A stretch of DNA of 64,000 nt, taken from Lytechinus variegatus. Its lineage: Eukaryota > Echinodermata > Echinoidea > Temnopleuroida > Toxopneustidae. The notes beneath the pieces are model-generated. The model was not told the origin of the DNA. It did not search any database and worked only from the letters and a program-made list of their open reading frames with translations. A program made the position numbers and the translations under genes. The stretch covers positions 67,463,754-67,527,753 of the forward strand of contig NC_054741.1 in the NCBI RefSeq assembly GCF_018143015.1. Direction: 5' to 3'. Positions 1 through 12,721 of this stretch are shown here, one piece after another. The first letter of the stretch is position 1. Every line of letters starts with the position of its first letter.

Positions 1-937
1 GTGAATAAATAAATGAACTCAAAAAGGAGGGGTCAAATTTACCTCCCTCCAGTTTTAAGTAAGAGCAAGAAGTAAAAAGAGTTCTGTACATATTAATCCC
101 TTTCATGTGATTAATTTCCCAATGTGCAATATATATTCTTTTACTATTGAATGATTTTTCATTGCATCTGCCTTTCTTTCAAATAATATAAGCATTTCTC
201 TAAAGTTCCTCCTATAGGAGCCTATAAAATTAATACAACGAATGAAATGGGTTTGAAATTAGCAGCCTTTTTATAGCATTTAATTAAATGAGTATGACTC
301 TAAAAGAAATGCAGATGAATGAAAAATCATTCAATTGACTTAAGTCATCAATTCAAACTGCTGCTTTCTTTCATTGCCCATTTTCTTAAGTTTTCGTTCG
401 CTGGGAGTGCTTGAAAAAGTGTCAAATTCTGAATTTAATAATGGTCTGAACATTAAAAGTATTACTACTTAAAAAGTGATATAAAATTTCTTGGTCAGTG
501 CTACGGCGTGTATGTTCTAAATCAACCTAAGATAAATTGACAAATCATGATAACTAAAAATCCGATAGATGATGATGATAATAATTATGACCAGTTTGGT
601 ATGCACATCACAGATGACATGGAGATGAGAAACCTGATGATTTCACATTTCTTTTGTATTTCATCATAAAATATTCCCCCAACAATCTAGAACTGCAGGT
701 CTGAAGTGGTTTGATTCCTCGTGGATGGTACGTGTAAAATCATCATTATAATGATTTTTATTTGAGGAAGATCTAATGCATCATCACATTTTATCTTTAC
801 ATTTTATGTATATTTCATATAATGAAATGCAAAAGAAACAGTGAGTGTTTGACTTCAATTTGCATACTCAACAGGATGTCATTGTGTACTTGTTTTGTGA
901 ATAGTAAAGAAACTGTAAACAGATTTTAATACTAATT
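1..937. other. intergenic, no gene seen
   Basis: AT-rich sequence with short runs of ATG/ATA triplets near 570-590. Neither strand shows a long open frame, a splice-consistent exon or a recognisable repeat boundary. Confidence 0.5.
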
Positions 938-1251
938 CAGGGCACTGGGAACGATTTTTTGACTGAGGGTGCTGATGTGAATATGAAAAGCAAGAAAAAA
1001 AAGGTTTTCAATACGAAATGGAGGTCAAATTGGTCTCGAGAAATTTGAAAAGAAAAGAACAAAAATGATAAAGGTTTTCACTAAAAATGGAGGTCATTTT
1101 GGTTTCATATTTCCATTCTTACACAACTTACATAATACCTGGGGTGCTGCCTATGGAGAATAATACACGCAGCACCCCCAAGAAAATGTTTTTTTTTTTT
1201 TTTTGGGGGGGGGTACTTCAGCATCCCCAGCACCCCCGCTTCTCAGGGTCC
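938..1251. mobile_element. CAGGGC-ended interspersed repeat, copy 1
   Basis: One of three related copies in the window (others near 10.9 kb and 24.6 kb). Each starts with CAGGGC-like sequence followed by GGGA(A/G)CGATTTT, has a middle with GACAAGCAA- or AAGCAAGAAA-type words and a 'GGGTGCTGCCTATGG' block, and ends with CAGCACCCC and CTTCCCAGGG. The inverted CAGGG ends suggest a non-autonomous hAT-type DNA element; this class call is inference from the ends only. A poly-T/poly-G stretch lies at about 1190-1212. Confidence 0.55.
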
Positions 1252-2779
1252 TAACTTAATTAATTTCTGTGCAATTTATGGTCATTTGAATTGTCTCTGT
1301 TTTTTAAATCAACTTGTGTTGGACTTAAGGAATTGTCCATGCTGAATACTGACAAAAGCTACAATGCCTAAAGTGAGAAAATCGCAAATTTCTGGAAGAA
1401 ATGTAAAGATATTAATGACGCAATAAGAAAATTCTTATCACTATAGGACATAATTCTTTCTTGGTAAGACTAGCAGCACACAAAAGTTCGACTACATGTA
1501 CCACACTATCAGACTATAGCTATTATGTAACGTTATTGTTCAGTAGTTTCGGCCCACCCGTCTTGAATAAGAGCACTGGATATTATTTGAAAGCTGACTT
1601 TTCATACCAGCCTACTATACTATGCATGATACATTGCGTTTATCTACAGTATTAGGTGTTGGTGAAATCACTGAACACATGCACACCACGGTGACTTATG
1701 ATGAGAGGACATTTCAAAAATTTATTGCATTCTTTACACTTGGCATCAACGTTCGCCACAACTACATCAATTAAGATCGGCATTATCGTGATATGAAATA
1801 TTGGGAACCACCGTTCACTTCATACAGCGGCGCTTTATTCAGTCACACGCACGGTTCCTAGGCCTGTCACCTCCATTCACTTTGTACACAAGTGCGCATA
1901 TACAAATCGACGAGTGGTTCCCAAAACCACGATTTGGCCTTAAGATCTTATGTACCGGTAAGTTTTGCCATGACTGTATCAGATACAGATCTACCTTCAT
2001 TTATAATACTTTGATGTATTTATATCCATAAATCATACCGTGTGTTTGTCTGCTTGCCCTGATCTCATTTAGTTCGCAACTATGATTTGGTTTTTTAAAG
2101 GTTTGCGACACTTCAAAGTGCATGTAAACAATACCTAAATCAATATCAGTTACCATATGCCAGATATGTAAATAAATTAGTAAAAATGATGTTTAACGCA
2201 ATCATCAGGTATGGTCGATCGCGACCTCCACTGGCCGAATTGCGTGTGTTCAGTTGTTTTCATTCGACCTAGACGTAGCTAGGGCTATATATATATTCAT
2301 TATTCCATTAATATTTGAGAAAAATAATTTGCAAGTTTCACTGTTACTTCGGTTGTTGATAACTTGTACTGGTATGATAATCTCGTGCAAATTATTGCCC
2401 CATTTAGGTACGGCAATATCAAAAGCCTAGAATTTCTTAAAGAAAAAAAGCCCGCTAATTATGAACGGTGATCTAATTTCTGAGTGAAGCCCGGAGTGAA
2501 GTGGAAATTCAGTTCAATTCGTAAGGTGATTTTGGGGAGTTAAAAAACAATTCATCCGTTCTTGTTATAACCTCCACGATTACCACTTTATTCTAGTTTT
2601 GTTTAGAAGTAGGGTATTAAAGAAAATTCTATGCAATGCATTTTTGATCATTTTCGTCGATTTTAATGTCCTCATTGTCTGGACGTATAATGCTTTCTTT
2701 CTAAGTTTTCTGCACCGAGGCCCTGGTCGACATGTCATTGCCCATTGAGTCACAATGATAATCATCTCCTCTCAGACTT
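1252..2779. other. intergenic, no gene seen
   Basis: Only short open frames occur (up to about 76 codons), with no family likeness and no splice support. No repeat structure was recognised. Confidence 0.45.
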
Positions 2780-3268
2780 CAAATTAGTTTTTTTAGTCTT
2801 TATCATTTTGTTTTATCCTCTCTTTTCGGTCGCAATTTGTCCTGATTCTATTTATGTTTATTTCTCCTTTTGTCGCGACCTGTTTTTTTTTCATTTTATT
2901 TTATTATTTTTTTTGTTTTGTCTTGTTCTGTGAGTTATATCCTGTTCTTTTTAATCTATTCAGTAAATCTCTGTAGGCAAATAGCAACCATTGCGTCTCT
3001 CTTTCTCCCTCTCTCCTCTTTTTCTGTTCCTTTAGGGGGGTTCACATTACACAAGCTATACTTTTGAGTGAATCCCCCATTTCCACAGATACTTTTCTTC
3101 TATCCAAACTATATATTATAATTTGTCTAAAAATGTTTTGTATTATCTTTATATGTTAATTATCCTGATTATCATTAATGTATTGTAAATATTTGTTATA
3201 ATGTAAGAAAAATGATTTGTATAAATATTCATGTCATTTCTGTTGGAAATAAATCTGAATCTGAATAA
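2780..3268 (+). mobile_element. LINE 3' end (untranslated region and tail)
   Basis: A T-rich, low-coding stretch ends in GGAAATAAATCTGAATCTGAAT. An AATAAA followed by a short (AATCTG)n-like tail is the usual 3' end of many CR1/Jockey-group non-LTR retrotransposons. No reverse transcriptase coding was seen upstream, so this would be a 5'-truncated copy. The left boundary is uncertain. Confidence 0.4.
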
Positions 3269-4926
3269 ATTTTATGCCATTTTAAGGGATATATTAAGGC
3301 ATGTTGATGGTATTCAAAGGCGTCGATCCTGTGGCAGCTATAGTGTGGCGACCACCCAAACAAAAATATACGGGCGGCAAACATCGATTTGCCACCTAAA
3401 TAATTTTGACCCTTTAAAAGAATTGCAGATAAAATGTATTAAATAGTTGGAAAGCACTATAGAACAATTGGAATGAAGATATATCTTATTAAACGTATAA
3501 TACAATAGTTTGAAGAAAAGAATATGCTTAGATTCTGTTTTTCATGTGCCTTAATTTTTCCAATTCGAAACTTGCATGTCTCGACGCCCCTCTAACCACA
3601 TGCATAATTAGTACGATTAGAACGTATACTGGTAGCCTGTATATTTTGCACGGTATGCCTATATGCCCATATAATATAATCTTCTTCAAGATGATTGTAA
3701 CAAAACCTAGATCTATATGAATTTCCTGTCGTAAAATTCCAGATATTTTTACCAGCGATCCCGCCACGGAAATGTTCCGCGAATCGTTCGTTATATATCC
3801 TAGGCAACTTTTTAAAACTTTTTTAATTTCAATTTTAACTGGAAACTGTGACGTTGGATGTGCTTATGCAGTTTAACAAAACATTGTATTGGTATGTATG
3901 GATATAATTTTCTTGATGTCTAAATTTTAGTTGAGCAAGAGTCATTAAACAGGCATCGAATATCACAATGTTCATCAAGCCTCCATCAACCGTTATTGTT
4001 GAGCAAAACCATATCAAACTCCGAAGTCTAAAATGGGCATATGGAATGTCAAGTGTATTTTCAATGTATAGATTTTTTTCTCTCCCATTTGGGCATATAT
4101 GGTTTAATATTCTATTATGCTTTGAATTAGTTTTGTCGTACTTAGTACGATCTCTGTTACTCGCGTCTGCATTTAATCTATCATCAAGCTGCTTTGGAAT
4201 AATGATTCAGAGGGATGATCGACGCCCTCAAACGCATTTCATTTCCTTTTTTCATATACACTATATGGTGAATATGACATCATCATTATCACAACCACTT
4301 GATGAATGTACTTCCTGCCACTGTCATCATTTATTAAAGTGATTCAAGTTTCCCATATTCCCCTCCATCATTTGTCTTGTCGATTTTAGCTATAAAGAAT
4401 GTAAAAAGAAAAATTAGCCATCATTTTAATGGTACTAGAATAACAAACTGATTGTGAACACGAGCTAGCTGGTCTTGGGCTTCTCCTTTGTATAGGCCGT
4501 GTAGCTATAGGTTATAATAATCTGCAGAGAAGTAATGGTATATTGAAAGAGAGACCATGTTTCCCTAGCATTATAGCCGACACAAAATGGAAAATTTGAA
4601 ATAATCTTGAAAGGCATATGTATGAGTGATTGTCAGATCTATGTTTGTAATTCCATCGATAAAATCATATTTTTTTCTATTCTCTTCCTTTTCTTTTCAT
4701 ATATTATTTTCCTCTCGTAATCTTACCCTATATTCATATTCTTTCTGTCGCTTCAGTGAACGATCGTGGATTGGGGAAGGGGTTGTTCCAGTCGATAATT
4801 ATATAATCATTTAATTTTCTGACAGAGAACAGGACCTAGTTTGAATGTACTTCTGTTGGATTTTTTCCGAAATAATGAGGACATATATATATATTTCTAT
4901 ATAATTTCAGACGGCTAATTTCAGCT
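3269..4926. other. 5' flank of the dehydrogenase gene
   Basis: No coding exon recognised; a 124-codon open frame at 3968-4342 has no family likeness. Polypyrimidine-rich sequence around 4870-4911 ends in two candidate splice acceptors (after 4911 and after 4924), so a noncoding first exon of the following gene probably lies somewhere in this stretch. No TATA box or CpG-rich promoter could be picked with confidence. Confidence 0.45.
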
Positions 4927-7900
4927 ATGTCAGATAACAGACCATGGATCCTTGCTACCATGCCACCATTCTTACATGAGGCACGGACTATGGTGGATAA
5001 AGTATTTAGGCTTGTTATCTGGAACGATTTCCTCCAAAATCCGGACGGGTATCGACATAAGATACAAGGAATTCTGTATATACCAAATAAGAAACCACCA
5101 ATGCCGGAAGAGCTGCTCAGAAGTATACCAAATTTAAAGGTGAGATTAATTACAACACGAAGCCATTAAATATATACAATAAACATATCGTAGCCTACTG
5201 AACCTGATCAGGAATATTTTAAACCTGATCGGAAGTGGTATATGAGAAAAAGATATCTCAATAACCAAATTGAGGTATGAAATGTGGATGAAAATATAGT
5301 TTAAGAAAGCAAATAATTAAGAGAACTTATTAATTATGAATCAAATATTATCCACCAAAATAAATTATTAATAATTTCCCTTTTCTTCTTTGAGCGTGTT
5401 ATATGAATCAAGTAGAACAATCATAATAATAGCAGGGCCCACTGGGAGAACAGTTTTCGAAACTGAAGTGGATTCCCTGGGTAAATATACCTATATTAAT
5501 TATTATTATAATTTTTCTCAGGTGTTAGCTACCCATAGTACTGGTACAAACCATCTTGATCTACCGCTGCTATGGAAACTCGGTATAAAAGTTGGTCATG
5601 CTCGAGACATTCTGGATGACACATGTGCTGATTTCATCTTTGGATTACTCATTGCTGCAGCTCGAAGACTACCAGAGTGTAAGTAGCATACCCCAGTGAG
5701 GAACTTTTAAAAAATAGAATTAAAAATGTATAAAGCAATTGCACCCCTTGGGAGTCAAAAGTAGGATGGGGATGTTAAGGTTATTTCACCTTTTTTTTGC
5801 TTGTCATTTTTGTGAGCTTCCAATAAAAAAAGGGAAAAAATGGGTGCCCCTTTTCAATGAAATTTTGGATCCTATCCTGCCAATGAAATTCTGAATCCTC
5901 GGATATTGTTAATCAACGAAACAGAATCACTCGGATCTAGTGTTATACTGTACCTGTCTCGAAACTTTAAAGAATCTTCTAAAAACTTTTTTATTTAACT
6001 CTTACGACCACCGCACACCATACGACTGTTCGCGATCCGATTTTGGAACAAATCGCATTTTGCTCATTTTCTGAAAATATGAATGGAACATATAATTTTA
6101 TTTGAGGATAAAATTATTTGAAAAAAATACCAATATAACCATTTTTAAAAATTGCAAGCCTTTATTTTGGAGTAAAGGCCAAATTAGTTTCAAATCGTAG
6201 CCAATCGTACGACTGCTATGACTATTAGATAGTAAATTTGCTTTTATTCTAAGAAGGATGATGGCATAGCCACTGATTCGAGCTATGATTTAGAACATTA
6301 CACAGTAAGATATTCCATGTCTCAATATTAGCATCGAATTCTAAAAATCGGATCGCGAACAGTCGTAAGGTGTGCGGTGGCCTTTAGCTCTTTATGCGCC
6401 TTGAGCACTCTGCAGAGTGGATTTGGCGCTTTATAAGTCACATTATTATTATTATCATTATTATTATTATTATCATACTGTCATTGTCATTATCACTATT
6501 ATTAGTAGTATTATTATCATCATACCTGTACATTAACATTCACGTCACAATTATTATGGCTTGATAATACATGGGCCAAAAACTCTAAGGAAAATGAAGT
6601 TATGATTTCTGGGGGGGGGGGGGAATGCCAGCGAGCTCTTTCTTATAAAATTAACATTGAAAAGTAAGACATTTTTGCAACTTATTCCATATTACCAGGA
6701 AAATAGCAATGAAAAGAGGTGGAATCTCTAGATATTCACCACATTTATGAATTATGATGCTTAAAGGTCAAGTCCACCCCAGAAAATGTTGATTTGAATC
6801 AATAGAGAAAAATCAGACAAGCACAATGCTGAAAATTTCATCAAAATCGGATGTAAAATAAGAAAGTTATGACATTTCAAAGTTTCGCTTATTTAAAAAA
6901 AAATAGTTATATGAACGAGCCAGTTACATCCAAATGAGAGAGTCGATGATGTCACTCACTCACTATTTCTTTTGTTTTTATTGTTTGAATTATACAATAT
7001 TTCAATTTTTACGAATTTGACGATTAGGACCGCCTTGCCTGAAGCACAAAATGTTAAAATAATGGAATTCCGTGTGTTCAGGGAGGAATGAAACCTCATT
7101 TCACATGACAATGACGAGAAAATTAAAAATATTTCATATTTCATATAATAAATTACAAAAGAAATAGTGAGTGAGTGATGTCATCAACTCTCTCATTTGG
7201 ATGTAACTGGCTCGTTCATATAAATATTTTGTTGAAAATAAGCGAAACTTTAAAATGCCATAACTTTCTTATCTTACATCCGATTTTGATGAAATTTTCA
7301 GTGTTATGCTTGTTGAATTTTTCTCTTTTTATTCAAATCAAGTTTTTGTTGGGGTGGACTTGTCCTTTAAATGCTAATTTTAAGTACATTTGATCCGTCA
7401 TATCAATCGTTTTTAATAATTAAAGTTAATTTTCATACTCAACTCACATAGGTATTGCCGAAGCACAGGGACATGAAGGAACTGAACTTGGGTGGAATCG
7501 GTCCCATGTTCCTTTTGGAGTCAAAATATCTGGTGCAACAATCGGTATTCTTGGAATGGGGTGTATTGGTTATGAAGTCGCAAGGAGAGCATCAGGTTTC
7601 AAAATGAAAGTCCTCTACCATAATCGTACACAAAGGTAAGTCATTTGACATTCTTGTAAAGTGACTATTCAATAAGTTATTGCAAAAGAACAGCATTTCA
7701 TATCTTAATGCCACTTTTTGCCATTACTATCCATCGCATTGACGCCCTGTGAAGCTGACTAAAACGGACGGTTTTCGATGTTTCTCTTCTGGACTAACTT
7801 CACGTGACAACATGTCTATTTTTATTTCGTTCATTTTTTATTATGCATGTGAAATGTGCAATACATGTTTAAGGGCTTCCAACAGTATATCAGGTACTGA

Positions 7901-9170
7901 TCGAGCTGCACCATACTAAAAAAGATAAATAAATTATTTTGTAATGATTGTGTTTTCGTACAGAAGCGAAGCTGAGGAGACAGAAGTGAAGGCTACCTAT
8001 TGTCAGCGGTTGGAAGAAATGCTTCCTAAGCTGGATTATCTCGTAATAACTTGTAGTCTGAATAAGGATTCTAAGAGCTTGATTGGAAAGAAACAACTCG
8101 ACTTGATGAAACCTACAGCCATCATCGTGAATGGGGCAAGAGGTTTGTATATCATCTATTCTTTTCAAGCTCTTGTAGTAGAGTTGCTGATGTGCGTGGA
8201 GTGGATGGTGACAAGAGCGGTTCTACAAGGGGGCTCGGGCAATCTGCTCGCCCCTCAGTGACAAGGAGTGAGAGAAAAGAGATGAAAAGAAAAAAGGGAA
8301 ATGGAGAAAGGGAGAAAGAATAAAATGAAAGGTATTTTTGTGTTAGCTAGATTGACAACCCATGTAATAATATCACTTTGATGTATTCTTTCATTTAATT
8401 TATGTCAATTTCCAGCGATTTACAAGATAATGTTTTTTCGCTCGTCTCGATATAATCAGTATACATACACTGTTAAAAAAAACCTGATTTTACAGAAAAA
8501 TAAAAGAAGATTTTGCAGAAAGCAATACCAGAATCATTCTTTAAATTCATGAAACAGGAATTTTTCTGCAATTTAACAGAACAGGTCTGTTAGAAAAAGG
8601 GGAAAAGAGTGTTTTATTTAAGGAAGATTACACACACCAAATACCAATTTCCTGTAAGATTACGCAATCTGGTAAGATTACAGGTGTTCTCGAGACTCTG
8701 CTGCAGGAACTTCTTTTAGTTTAAGGATAAATTTTCTAACAGTGTACATAGCAAAATACCATGGAATAAGAGTGGGGGTGCATGGCTTCCTTTCTTCACA
8801 GTCATTCTGCTTACATCTCCTTTTATTAATATTTTGTTCTTATAATGTGTTACCTCAAGGAGTTAACTCATGTATTGATGACAGAATTAATTTTGTCATT
8901 TCTTGGTATGCAGGATTGGTTATAGATCAGGATGCCTTGGTAGACGCATTACGTCATAATAGACTCCGTGGAGCAGCTTTAGATGCCACTCATCCTGAGC
9001 CTTTAGCGAAAGATCACCCTCTTCTTCATCTGCCTAATGCCATAGTTACACCTCATATCGCGTCACACGTTGGGGAAACCCTGGAAAATGTTATGCAGAA
9101 CTGTATTGATAATATCATTGCTGGTATAGACGGTCGCCCATTGCCCACCGAGGTTAAACCTCGTCCTTGA
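4927..9170 (+). CDS. D-2-hydroxyacid dehydrogenase (glyoxylate/hydroxypyruvate or 2-ketogluconate reductase-like), 5 exons
   Basis: Predicted to be a cytosolic NAD(P)H-dependent reductase of 2-keto acids such as glyoxylate, hydroxypyruvate or 2-ketogluconate. Exons 4927-5139, 5522-5678, 7452-7635, 7964-8142 and 8914-9170 join in frame at GT/AG sites to 329 codons plus TGA, the usual family length. Seen in the translation: a Rossmann loop GMGCIG at residues 158-163, then NR at 181-182 where NAD enzymes usually have an acidic residue, which suggests NADPH preference (inference). The catalytic triad is Arg244 (NGARG), Glu273 (HPEP) and His292 (TPHIAS). No signal peptide. The ATG lies 15 nt after one candidate acceptor and 2 nt after another, so an upstream noncoding exon is likely. 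Closest family memory is invertebrate 'probable 2-ketogluconate reductase'; the exact substrate is not decidable. Four MITE or repeat-tail insertions sit in its introns. Confidence 0.93.
6006..6382. mobile_element. MITE with about 37-bp inverted ends (intron 2)
   Basis: The left end, with words CCACCGCACACC, ACGACTG and TTCGCGATCCGATTTT, is matched in inverted form by the right end at about 6345-6382. The middle has no coding. A non-autonomous DNA transposon is the simplest reading; the superfamily is unknown. It sits in the second intron of the dehydrogenase gene. Confidence 0.7.
6386..6535. repeat. LINE-like 3' end with ATT/ATC microsatellite tail
   Basis: GCGCCTTGAGCAC...GGCGCTTTATAAG is followed by (ATT)n and related triplets. 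The same 'gcgcttt + ATT tail' signature recurs at about 12.65 kb, 38.4 kb and 43.65 kb, as expected for dispersed short 3' ends of one LINE or SINE family. Confidence 0.45.
6761..7370. mobile_element. TTAA-flanked MITE, GTCAAGTCCACCCC family (intron 2)
   Basis: A near-perfect palindromic element bounded by TTAA on both sides, with inverted ends AGG(T)CAAGTCCACCCC / GGGGTGGACTTGTCCT. The arms run about 200 bp each and include the words TTTCATCAAAATCGGAT and ATGATGTCA. The TTAA duplication is characteristic of piggyBac-type transposition (established for that superfamily); no transposase is present. Confidence 0.8.
8468..8744. mobile_element. TA-flanked MITE, CACTGTTA ends (intron 4)
   Basis: Starts TA-CACTGTTAAAAAA and ends TAACAGTG-TA, so the inverted ends are flanked by a TA dinucleotide as in Tc1/mariner-type elements. 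The interior is AT-rich with many ACAG/CTGT words and no coding. Located in the fourth intron of the dehydrogenase gene. Confidence 0.65.
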
Positions 9171-9511
9171 ACATTCACTTCTAGACAGGCTCCCGGAATT
9201 GGGAATTTTTCTTCCCTCAAGAAATAATCATGTGGATAGAATCCATTTCCTTGATTCAGATTGAAATTGTTAGAAAGTTCTCTTTCCAAAAAAAGATGAT
9301 GCCTAAAAGTACATATAACAATCAACGCCGTACGATGAAGAATCTTGCCAATAACTGCCGTCGTTTTGTTACTCAGATTCGGCATGCATTATTTCTTCAA
9401 AGACGGATATTTCAATTCCTGATCCCATTATTCCAACAAATCGTCAATCGACAATCATTACAACATTTCATTTTCCCTACAATCTAAGACTTTGTCATCC
9501 TATTGGTTTGA

Positions 9512-9517
9512 AATAAA
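9512..9517 (+). promoter_or_regulatory. candidate poly(A) signal of the dehydrogenase gene
   Basis: AATAAA lies about 340 nt after the stop codon at 9168-9170 and is the first canonical hexamer downstream. A second AATAAA occurs near 9736. Which one is used cannot be told from sequence. Confidence 0.4.
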
Positions 9518-10918
9518 TCGCGCATATAAATCAATTATATTGCGACTGGACCTAATGATCAAAGATAAAGAATACTTTCATTGATTTATATATTAAAAAA
9601 GGACAATCAGTTGCCGAACTCTTTTGTAAACTTTAAAACAAGATAAGTTCACTTTTGATTATTTCTCATTCTTATATAACCCTCGGGATTATTGTTATTC
9701 TTAGAGAGAAGTTAGTCAAGAAAATAGTGTAAAGGAATAAAGTAACTTTTCTCAATAGTTGATTCAAAACAGCAGTGTCGTCATGGACTCTGGACAAACG
9801 ACATATTTACAATATTTACAAGTTTTAAGAAGATGTGCTGTCCCGGTCCACCAACTTTCGACAATGATGTAAATCATGTAACATCTGAAGCTTCCCATGG
9901 CGAAGGAGAATAGTGTAGTAGTTTACACAATTCATCTTTCTTGAGCAAATGTTGGTCCTGTAATACTAGGACTACTCGAACTCGACCTTTCGACAAGTAT
10001 GTTCCTGTCGTCTTCAGGAGAAAATGACAGACAATGATCTCTAATCTGTCCATTGTGATTTAACGGGCATTTCCAATAGATTTTCAACGCTTGATGAATA
10101 ATGACATAAAGGAAAGGAGCAAACCCGGGATTAAAATGTAATCAGCAGCCGGACTTGATCACTTCTAATTAAATTTTAGTTGAAATTCACAATTAAAATT
10201 CTTACTTATTTTTCAACAGAAAAATACAATGCAATTAATCATTATTTGCATGCCTTTGTTATGATATTGGAATTGTGTCAATATAGGATTTTAATGATCA
10301 TTTAAGCTTCGTAGAGATGTATGCATATCTGCAGGGCGATTTCGTCATTTTTTTATTGGTCCGGGGGGGGGAGGACCAAGACGTACCCTTCCCATATGTT
10401 GCTGTACGGAAATCCGAAGTTCGAAGGGGGCACCGCCCCCTCCCTCGCCGCCTATTGAATACAAGCAGATTTTTCATGCATGTTTCTTCCGTTGAACATA
10501 CTCGGATCAATGTTTATGTTGGGGGGGGGGAAGGAAGAGGTTGAGCATGGGAGCGACTACGTGTGTGATTGTGTGTCAGTTTGTCATGACCCCCTCGGGA
10601 CATCTTACAGGTTACCGATTAACCAAGGAAGTCCAACGACTGGGGACGTCCCGGTTTAGGAAACCATGCCCATCAATTCCCCAACTCACTTCTATCCTTT
10701 TCATATCATAAAAGCAAGAGTTGTAAAACGAGATCTGTGTGGCCACTGTGTGGCCAATGGGGGGGGGTGTCTCCGATCGAAGCGTCCTTGGTTAGCGCAC
10801 TACATATATGCTCACATTATTAACCTAGTTAGTGTATAAAATTAAAGTTTTTGAGTATATGAGTAGCAAACACACGTCCCCACTTTTGCAATGAAATTCA
10901 AATGAGCACCCGATTTCC
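9518..10918. other. intergenic, no gene seen
   Basis: Between the dehydrogenase 3' end and the repeat at 10.9 kb. Contains poly-G runs at about 10361-10372 and 10519-10530 within a locally GC-richer 200-bp patch, which may be a fragment of an unclassified repeat. No exon recognised. Confidence 0.45.
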
Positions 10919-11230
10919 ACGGCCCTGTGGGAACGATTTTCAAAAGGGGGTGCTGGATTGAAAAAAAAACGAGAACCAAAAGACCCCCCCCCCTCAAAAA
11001 AGGAAAGGTTTTTCACTCCAAAACAAGGGTGCTTTGGGTCGGGAAAAAAATGACAAGCAAGAAAAGTTTTCACTATACAAAATGAAAGGGATTTTGGTTA
11101 AATTTCTAACATTCATCATACCTACCTGATTTCCAGGGGTGCTGCCTATGGAGTATAACACAGCATCCAAAGGCAAATCTTGGGGGTGCTCCAAGCACAC
11201 CCAGCACGGTACCTCTGCTTCCCAGGGTCA
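10919..11230. mobile_element. CAGGGC-ended interspersed repeat, copy 2
   Basis: Same order of blocks as the copy at 938-1251: GGGAACGATTTT, GGTGCTGGATTG, TGACAAGCAAGAAAA, GGGATTTTGG, a GGGGTGCTGCCTATGGAGTA block and a CTTCCCAGGGTCATA end. Same orientation as copies 1 and 3. Confidence 0.55.
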
Positions 11231-11574
11231 TACCCGATTTCCAAATAACAAGAGTTTGGTGTAATTTCCAATCTTAGAAAAAAAAATGTTTCTTTTAATA
11301 ATTTGTTGGTTGTGGGAGTTTCATGGTCTTATTTGACTATTCTATAAAAGGAAAGATTTCCTTATCCGATGAGTGTTAATACAAGCAAATTAAATGAATG
11401 GAGATGATAAATATGAACAGTGAACAATTGTCACTTGCAAGCCTCTCCTTGCATCCTTTGTAATATAAATTACACAAACGGCTATATTTAACGAAAGTAA
11501 AGATTTAACACTTATTGTTACTTTTTTATGTTTTTCAAACACTTGTAATCAAAATATGGGTCATTATTATTTAG

Positions 11575-12060
11575 TATTAGTATTATTATTTATTCGGCAA
11601 TTAAAAACATGCAAAAATTTTACAATGCAATTACAAAAATACAATCTGAAATTGGATAAATGAATATGGGTAAAGAGAAATGAAAGAAAATAAGAAAAGA
11701 ATAAGATAACGTTTTTTCCATGGGCCAGGGCTCGCAAAAGTAAAATTCAGTACTATTGCCCAGAGGCATGCGAGCCCTCATGGAAAAACCGTTGAGAAAA
11801 TATTGCACATTCCAATATACATTAATTTACACATTATCAAAATTCAAATAAAATACATTCAACAAACATTATTTTAAAAAGTATGTGATACGAGGCAAGA
11901 TGAAAAAAATAAATTAAATAAAGAGGGGTATTCGGAAGAATTAGAATACCCATACCGGACTGATTATGTGTGTAATGCTTAAGAATGAATGCTAAAAAGG
12001 TGAAATCATATGATTTTTTAATCTTGTTCTTGCGATAATAGCCTATTGACTTTAAAATAA
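11575..12060 (-). mobile_element. probable LINE 3' untranslated end
   Basis: Read on the minus strand the stretch ends in TGCCGAATAAATAATAATAA, a common CR1/RTE-type LINE terminus with an AATAAA and triplet tail. The body is AT-rich with no convincing reverse transcriptase residues, so only the noncoding 3' part would remain. The upstream boundary is a guess. Confidence 0.33.
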
Positions 12061-12634
12061 ATGAAATTCTCGAGAGCATACTCTTTTTCTGAGTGTTTCA
12101 CAGAAAAAATCACTTTATTTGGTGCTCTTTGCTCCTCCACTTGAAAGAGTCTCGCCGTCTCTGGGGAATGATTTGCAAATAGGCTACCGCTACTTTTTTT
12201 TCTTCTACTTTTTCTTTTTAAATAACCCAACTTCTAAACACAAGCGTATAAAGCGAATTGAAAGGACACGAACAACGAGAGCACTTGAATCAAGCTCTTG
12301 GCATTGGAATATTACTCCGATGCACTTATCAACGTGAAGGTCGAGAAACACATGAAAACTGTACCTTTGACAGTGAGCAGAGATAATTGAGGGTCATCGC
12401 TGTATATTGCTTCAAATTATAACCATGATTAAGAGGTAATTTTGTTTTCTCTTTCTTGGCTCTTTCTATTGAGAAACCGTTATTAAATCATGATGGGATG
12501 TATATTTTTATTTCATTTATTTCATTTATTGATTTGTTGTTTATATGATTGACATTAATTACCTCTTGAAATTGTACACTTATATTCATACTTTGTTTCT
12601 ATTTGAATCGATTATATTGTACTTGTTTTATTCA

Positions 12635-12719
12635 CGTTCTATATAAATTGTAAAGCGCTTAGAAACTGTTTTGTATTAAGCGCTATATGAAAGCTCCATG
12701 TTATTATCATTATTATTAA
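12635..12719 (+). repeat. LINE/SINE 3' end with ATT tail
   Basis: Contains TAAAGCGCTTAGAAAC and TTAAGCGCTATATGAAA followed by an (ATT)n-like tail. It has the same layout as the pieces near 6.4 kb and 43.65 kb. Confidence 0.45.
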
Positions 12720-12721
12720 TA

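Noticed and set aside
3968-4342. 124-codon plus-strand open frame upstream of the dehydrogenase
   Set aside because: No family likeness, AT-driven residue composition and no sign of splicing into the neighbouring gene.
7890-8168. 92-codon minus-strand frame
   Set aside because: Shadow of exon 4 of the dehydrogenase gene on the opposite strand.
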